Positions 35,991 through 39,252 of a stretch of DNA of 39,252 nucleotides are shown one piece after another. The stretch is from positions 1 to 39,252 of the forward strand of contig JBEKBO010000028.1 in NCBI GenBank assembly GCA_050015355.1, given 5' to 3'. The stretch comes from CAWBRT01 sp050015355 (lineage in GTDB: Bacteria; Acidobacteriota; Terriglobia; Terriglobales; Acidobacteriaceae). The stretch's first letter is position 1; the number at the start of each line of letters is the position of its first letter. A program made the position numbers and the translations under genes. The notes under the pieces are model-generated. The model was not told where the DNA came from. It ran no database searches and was given only the letters and a program-made list of their open reading frames with translations.

Positions 35991-36644
35991 TCACCCGCGC
36001 TGCAGAATCACCACCAGCCGTCGCGGTCCATGCGCGCCCTGCACCAGAATCTTTTCGATGTCGGCCGTGCGGCTTGAGCCGCTGATGAGGCCGACGTAAG
36101 AGCTCTGTTCTGGCAGTCCCTTCTCGTTGACCAGGCGCAGGGCTGCCGTGACATCGGGGACGATCTGGCTGACACCGCCATAGACAATATGCGTGGGCGG
36201 CACCACCGAAGCCCCACGCCCACCGCAACTTGACGAGGAGAGCACCGAACCGGATTGCGCCACGAAGGCTTCAGCTAGCGTTACGGTTGCCTGGCAGCTC
36301 TCGCTCGGCGCTCCTTCGGTCGACCAGCGCAGGCTGCGCTTGCCCTCGAGCGGCTTGGCAATCTCACGGATGGCGGGCGCGTCCTGGAGAAAGATTTCGC
36401 CCTCCGGCAGCGCCGTCAACAGCCCCGCGAGCCGTTCCGCGCTCTCCGCGGTATTGGCGGTTACTACGGCTTCCATCAGATTCGTCTGGCACTCGGCAAG
36501 GAATCGTCCGAGGGGGTCGGCAACCGGTTCGAAAATCTCTTCCAGCGGCACCGGCGTCATATCCACCGGCGGCGCCGGCGCGCGTAGCGCCTCGCGAATG
36601 CGGTCGAGAATGTGCTCGCGACTGGGATTTTCAATTTTTGTCAT
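35991..36644 (-). CDS. lutC: Lactate utilization protein C (LUD domain)
   Basis: A 217-residue LutC/YkgG-family protein. It is part of the LutABC complex that oxidises L-lactate to pyruvate. The LUD domain is recognisable by TLAEAFVAQSGSVLSSSSCGGRGASVVPPTHIVYGGVSQIV, giving a soluble cytoplasmic protein. The start is ATG 36644 (GGAGA 7 nt upstream); the frame starts earlier at 36677 without support. It overlaps lutB by ATGA. The 19-bp duplication at 36650-36684 lies across the lutB end and also repeats the ribosome-site sequence of this gene. Confidence 0.9.
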   Translation of the reverse strand: MTKIENPSREHILDRIREALRAPAPPVDMTPVPLEEIFEPVADPLGRFLAECQTNLMEAVVTANTAESAERLAGLLTALPEGEIFLQDAPAIREIAKPLEGKRSLRWSTEGAPSESCQATVTLAEAFVAQSGSVLSSSSCGGRGASVVPPTHIVYGGVSQIVPDVTAALRLVNEKGLPEQSSYVGLISGSSRTADIEKILVQGAHGPRRLVVILQRG

Positions 36645-38065
36645 TCCGGTTTCTCCACAACTCGCTGTTTTCTCCACAACTCGCGGAATGATTGCCGCGG
36701 CGCCGGAAGCGCTGCCCGGTATTTAGTCCACGGGCGCATCGGGTCGAGCAGGCTTCCGCTCAGCCCCAGCGCTTTGACCATGCGCATACCCATGCGGCTG
36801 AGCGCCCCGAAAAAGTTGTAGCGCTGCGGCGACATCATCGCCCAACTCCACACCTTGAATCCGGCCATTTCCGCCAGTCCGGGAATCCCGCTCTCCGCTA
36901 CCTTGCGGCGGTTCTGCAGCAGGTGCAGCGGCAGATCGATGCGCACCGGGCAAACCTCGCGGCAGGCGCCGCACAGAGACGAGGCAAAGGGGAGATGATG
37001 AAATTCCTCGATGCCGGCCAGGTTCGGCGTGAGCACACTGCCGATCGGGCCGGGATAGATGGTGCCGTAGGTGTGTCCGCCAATGTTGCGATACACCGGG
37101 CAGGCGTTCAGGCACGCTCCGCAGCGGATGCAATGCAGGATTTCGCGCTGCTCGGGATCGGCCAGCAACCGGCTCCGTCCGTTGTCGACCAGCACCACGT
37201 GGAACTCTTCCGGGCCGTCGACCTCGCCGGCTTTGCGCGGACCGCCGATCAGCGTGCTGTAGGTGATAATCGGCTGGCCGGTGCCGGAGGTGGCCAGCAG
37301 CGGCCAGAAGAGGCCAAGGTTTTCCAGGCGGGGTATCACTTTTTCGATTCCGGTGACGACGACATGGAGCGGCGGCACGCTGGTCGTGAGCCGTGCGTTG
37401 CCCTCGTTGGTTGAGATCGCCACCATGCCGGCATCGGCGACCAGGAAATTCGCGCCCGAAATGCCCATCTCGGCGACGAAGAACGCGCGCCGCAGAAACC
37501 GGCGCGCCACCGCGACCAGCTTTTGCGGATCATCCGTGTCGATGGTGGGGTCGACCTTCTCGCGGAAAAGCCGCGAGATGTCTTGCCGGCTGAGGTGCAT
37601 GGCCGGAGTCACGATGTGGTAGGGAGGCTCATGGCGCAACTGCACGATCCACTCGCCAAGGTCGGTCTCCCAAACCTGCATGCCTTCTTTTTCAAGCGCG
37701 GGGGAAAGCAGGATTTCCTCGGTCACCATCGACTTGCTCTTGACGACGGTTTTCACCCCGCGGCGCCGGGCGAGATCAACCACGTATTTGCACGCTTCCT
37801 GTGCGTCGGCGGCCCAGAACACATGGCCGCCACGCTCCAGTATCTTCGCCTCGAACTGTTCGAGCAGTTTGTCGAGGTTATTGATCGCCTCCCACTTGAT
37901 CTGCTGCGCGCGGCGGCGCCCGGCCTGCCAGTCGCGGAAACGGCCTTTGGCTTTGTCGACCGCGATGTCGTAAGAGACCATGTTCCGCTGAATGACCTGG
38001 CGGTGGACCAGGTCCGGCGCTTTTTCAGCGGCTTTGCGATGAAACTCCCGCGCGGCTGTACTCAT
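36641..38065 (-). CDS. lutB: Lactate utilization protein B (Fe-S, LUD domain)
   Basis: A 474-residue LutB/YkgF-family iron-sulfur protein. An N-terminal LUD domain (about 70-300) is followed by ferredoxin-like clusters CIRCGACLNACP (near 310) and CGACREVCPV (near 365) and a C-terminal extension. It carries electrons in the LutABC L-lactate oxidation complex. It overlaps lutA and lutC by ATGA at both ends, so the three genes are translationally coupled. The last residues (RELWRKQRVVEKPE) come from a frame-shifted tandem 19-bp duplication. Confidence 0.93.
   Translation of the reverse strand: MSTAAREFHRKAAEKAPDLVHRQVIQRNMVSYDIAVDKAKGRFRDWQAGRRRAQQIKWEAINNLDKLLEQFEAKILERGGHVFWAADAQEACKYVVDLARRRGVKTVVKSKSMVTEEILLSPALEKEGMQVWETDLGEWIVQLRHEPPYHIVTPAMHLSRQDISRLFREKVDPTIDTDDPQKLVAVARRFLRRAFFVAEMGISGANFLVADAGMVAISTNEGNARLTTSVPPLHVVVTGIEKVIPRLENLGLFWPLLATSGTGQPIITYSTLIGGPRKAGEVDGPEEFHVVLVDNGRSRLLADPEQREILHCIRCGACLNACPVYRNIGGHTYGTIYPGPIGSVLTPNLAGIEEFHHLPFASSLCGACREVCPVRIDLPLHLLQNRRKVAESGIPGLAEMAGFKVWSWAMMSPQRYNFFGALSRMGMRMVKALGLSGSLLDPMRPWTKYRAALPAPRQSFRELWRKQRVVEKPE
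36650..36684 (-). repeat. Tandem 19-bp duplication at the lutB/lutC junction
   Basis: TTTCTCCACAACTCGC occurs at 36650-36665 and again at 36669-36684, a 19-bp period. Since 19 is not a multiple of three, each copy is read in a different frame in lutB, giving RELWRK and RVVEK. The lower-coordinate copy carries the lutC ribosome-binding GGAGA. Confidence 0.85.
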
Positions 38066-38787
38066 TTGGACCCCGCGGCCAGAATGCTGGCCAAGTGGAT
38101 GGTTTTCGCTGCACGGTTGCTATGACGCAGAATTCCCTCCACGTGCATCAGGCAGCTTGAATCGATCGCGGCAACATACTCGGCGCCGCAGGCCTCGATG
38201 TTGGCCGCTTTCACGTCGCCCATGGCGGATGAGATCTCGGCGAACTTGACGGCGAACATGCCTCCGAAGCCGCAGCACTCGTCGGCGTGCTGCATCTCGA
38301 CGAACTCAAGGCCGCGAACGTTTCGCAGCAGAATTCTGGGCTCTTCCGTAATCCCGAGTTCGCGCGTGGCGTGGCACGAGGAGTGATAAGTAACCTTGTG
38401 GGGAAACTCGGCGCCCACCTCCCGAACCCCCGCGACGCGCACCAGGAACTCGGAAAATTCATACACCCGGCGGCCGAGCGCAAGCGCCTGTTGCCGCGAC
38501 TCGCCCTGGAGCAAGTCGGGATAGAACTTCCTCACCATGGTGGTGCAGGAGCCCGAAGGACAGACCACATGCTCGTAGCTGCCGAAGACCTGCAAAAATC
38601 GTTCGGCGCAAGGGCGGGCGTCGTCCCAACGTCCGGTGTTGAAGGCGGGCTGACCACAGCAGGTTTGGTCTTCCGGGAATTCGACCTGGCACCCGATACG
38701 GCGCAGAACCGCCGTAGTGTCGAGCCCCACCTGGGGAAAAAGCTGGTCAACAAAGCATGGAATGAAGAGCGCAACCCGCAAGGCCAT
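38062..38787 (-). CDS. lutA: Lactate utilization protein A (CCG-domain Fe-S protein)
   Basis: A 241-residue LutA/YkgE-family protein with two CCG domains: C43-C44-G (TCCGQP) and C171-C172-G (ECCGFGG). These have the pattern that binds an unusual [4Fe-4S] cluster in heterodisulfide-reductase-like subunits. It is the first gene of the lutABC operon for L-lactate oxidation. ATG 38787 fits the family length; the frame runs on to 39069 without support. A -10-like TAGAAT ends 7 bp before the start codon, so the mRNA may be leaderless. Confidence 0.92.
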   Translation of the reverse strand: MALRVALFIPCFVDQLFPQVGLDTTAVLRRIGCQVEFPEDQTCCGQPAFNTGRWDDARPCAERFLQVFGSYEHVVCPSGSCTTMVRKFYPDLLQGESRQQALALGRRVYEFSEFLVRVAGVREVGAEFPHKVTYHSSCHATRELGITEEPRILLRNVRGLEFVEMQHADECCGFGGMFAVKFAEISSAMGDVKAANIEACGAEYVAAIDSSCLMHVEGILRHSNRAAKTIHLASILAAGSK

Positions 38788-38794
38788 GCGCGAG

Positions 38795-38800
38795 ATTCTA
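38795..38800 (-). promoter_or_regulatory. Possible -10 box TAGAAT just upstream of lutA
   Basis: TAGAAT lies with only 7 nt between it and the ATG, and no ribosome site is visible. This is the geometry of a leaderless promoter. The -35 region is weak, so confidence is limited. Confidence 0.45.
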
Positions 38801-38914
38801 TCGCATTTCAGAAGAGAAAAACTTGCCGCAGGCAGGAGCGCGGAAGAAACGGGACAAAGAATAATGAGCCGCAGGCATGACCCGCGGCCCAAGTATTTAC
38901 CATCCGAGCCGAGC

Positions 38915-38955
38915 CGGGGTCCCCAGCACACGCCGTAGTTGCGCGTGTTGGGGTG
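38915..38955. repeat. Palindromic repeat family B, copy 3
   Basis: CGGGGTCCCCAGC and TGTTGGGGTGG flank an internal ACACGC/GCGTGT stem. It lies between the dctA 3' end and lutA. The outer blocks match the other family B copies; the stem centre differs but is again self-complementary. Confidence 0.75.
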
Positions 38956-38972
38956 GAACCCCGCGGCGAGGC

Positions 38973-39252
38973 TTACGCCGTTGCCGTGGCTACCTTCTCG
39001 TCTTCCAGTTCCACTGCTTCTCCGGCGAGCGCCTTGTGCAGTTTGACTTCGTCCAGCTCGTTGCACCATTTCGCCGTGATTAGCGTGGCGATACCGTTGC
39101 CGATCAGGTTGGTGAGCGCGCGTGCTTCCGACATGAAACGGTCGATGCCGAGAATAAGCGCCACGCCGGCAACCGGCACATTACCCACCGCCGAAAGCGT
39201 GGCCGCGAGCACGATAAAGCCGCTTCCGGTTACGCCCGCCGCGCCCTTGGAT
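38973..39252 (-). CDS. dctA: C4-dicarboxylate/proton(sodium) symporter DctA, C-terminal part (runs off the window)
   Basis: The C-terminal ~93 residues of a DAACS-family transporter. KGAAGVTGSGFIVLAATLSAV, then VPVAGVALILGIDRFMSEARALTNLIGNG is the strongly conserved helix 7/hairpin 2/helix 8 region, where FMSEARALTNLIGN binds substrate and cation. The gene begins beyond base 39252. It takes up succinate, fumarate or malate. It lies 185 bp upstream of lutA on the same strand, fitting joint use of organic acids. Confidence 0.9.
   Translation of the reverse strand, partial: SKGAAGVTGSGFIVLAATLSAVGNVPVAGVALILGIDRFMSEARALTNLIGNGIATLITAKWCNELDEVKLHKALAGEAVELEDEKVATATA

Overview
This is a GC-rich bacterial chromosomal segment. 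It is most consistent with an Acidobacteriota genome (Terriglobia/Koribacter-like). That placement is an inference from three things: an alternative complex III fused head-to-tail to an A2-type caa3 oxidase cluster, many short palindromic intergenic repeats of the 'TCATnCTGAGCGnAGCGAAG' kind, and general codon/GC style. No rRNA, tRNA, CRISPR array, transposase or phage gene was seen.

Left part (1-6212, mostly minus strand): a five-gene operon reads leftward from about 5440. It encodes an RsbRD-N-like sensor/regulator protein, an acetyl-CoA hydrolase/CoA-transferase family enzyme, a two-cluster ferredoxin, and the alpha and fused beta-gamma subunits of a 2-oxoacid:ferredoxin oxidoreductase. 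It has a near-consensus sigma70 promoter, a roughly 210-nt leader with two perfect inverted repeats, and a terminator after the last gene. Next to it is a membrane-anchored GcvH-fold protein lacking the lipoyl lysine, with its own strong terminator.

Middle part (6.7-22.8 kb): a loose collection of single genes and pairs separated by repeat-rich gaps. These are a serine-beta-lactamase-like hydrolase, an Asp/Glu-racemase-family protein with a three-unit tandem-repeat N-terminus paired with a DASS anion transporter, a fosmidomycin-resistance-like MFS protein, a secreted Ig-repeat phosphoesterase, an ACS-type MFS transporter, and a serine-glyoxylate-type aminotransferase. After these come an unrecognised translationally coupled Fe-S/Cys-rich pair, and a Clp-fold SDH-type proteinase with a small partner. 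Two families of dispersed repeats lie as nested inverted copies around 11.2-22.2 kb.

Right part (22.8-35.5 kb): one continuous respiratory super-operon on the plus strand. It contains actA-B-C-D-E-F (alternative complex III, quinol:cytochrome c/oxidase oxidoreductase), a one-TM small protein, a SCO copper chaperone, and coxB (CuA plus heme c), coxA, coxC and subunit IV. Electrons from quinol would pass through the ActA/ActE hemes to the CoxB heme c and then to O2. The actB coding sequence carries an in-frame copy of a palindromic repeat otherwise found between genes; this is the most striking local observation.

Right end (36-39.25 kb, minus strand): lutA-lutB-lutC, the L-lactate oxidation complex, with ATGA overlaps. 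It is preceded by the 3' end of a DctA-type C4-dicarboxylate symporter that runs off the window.
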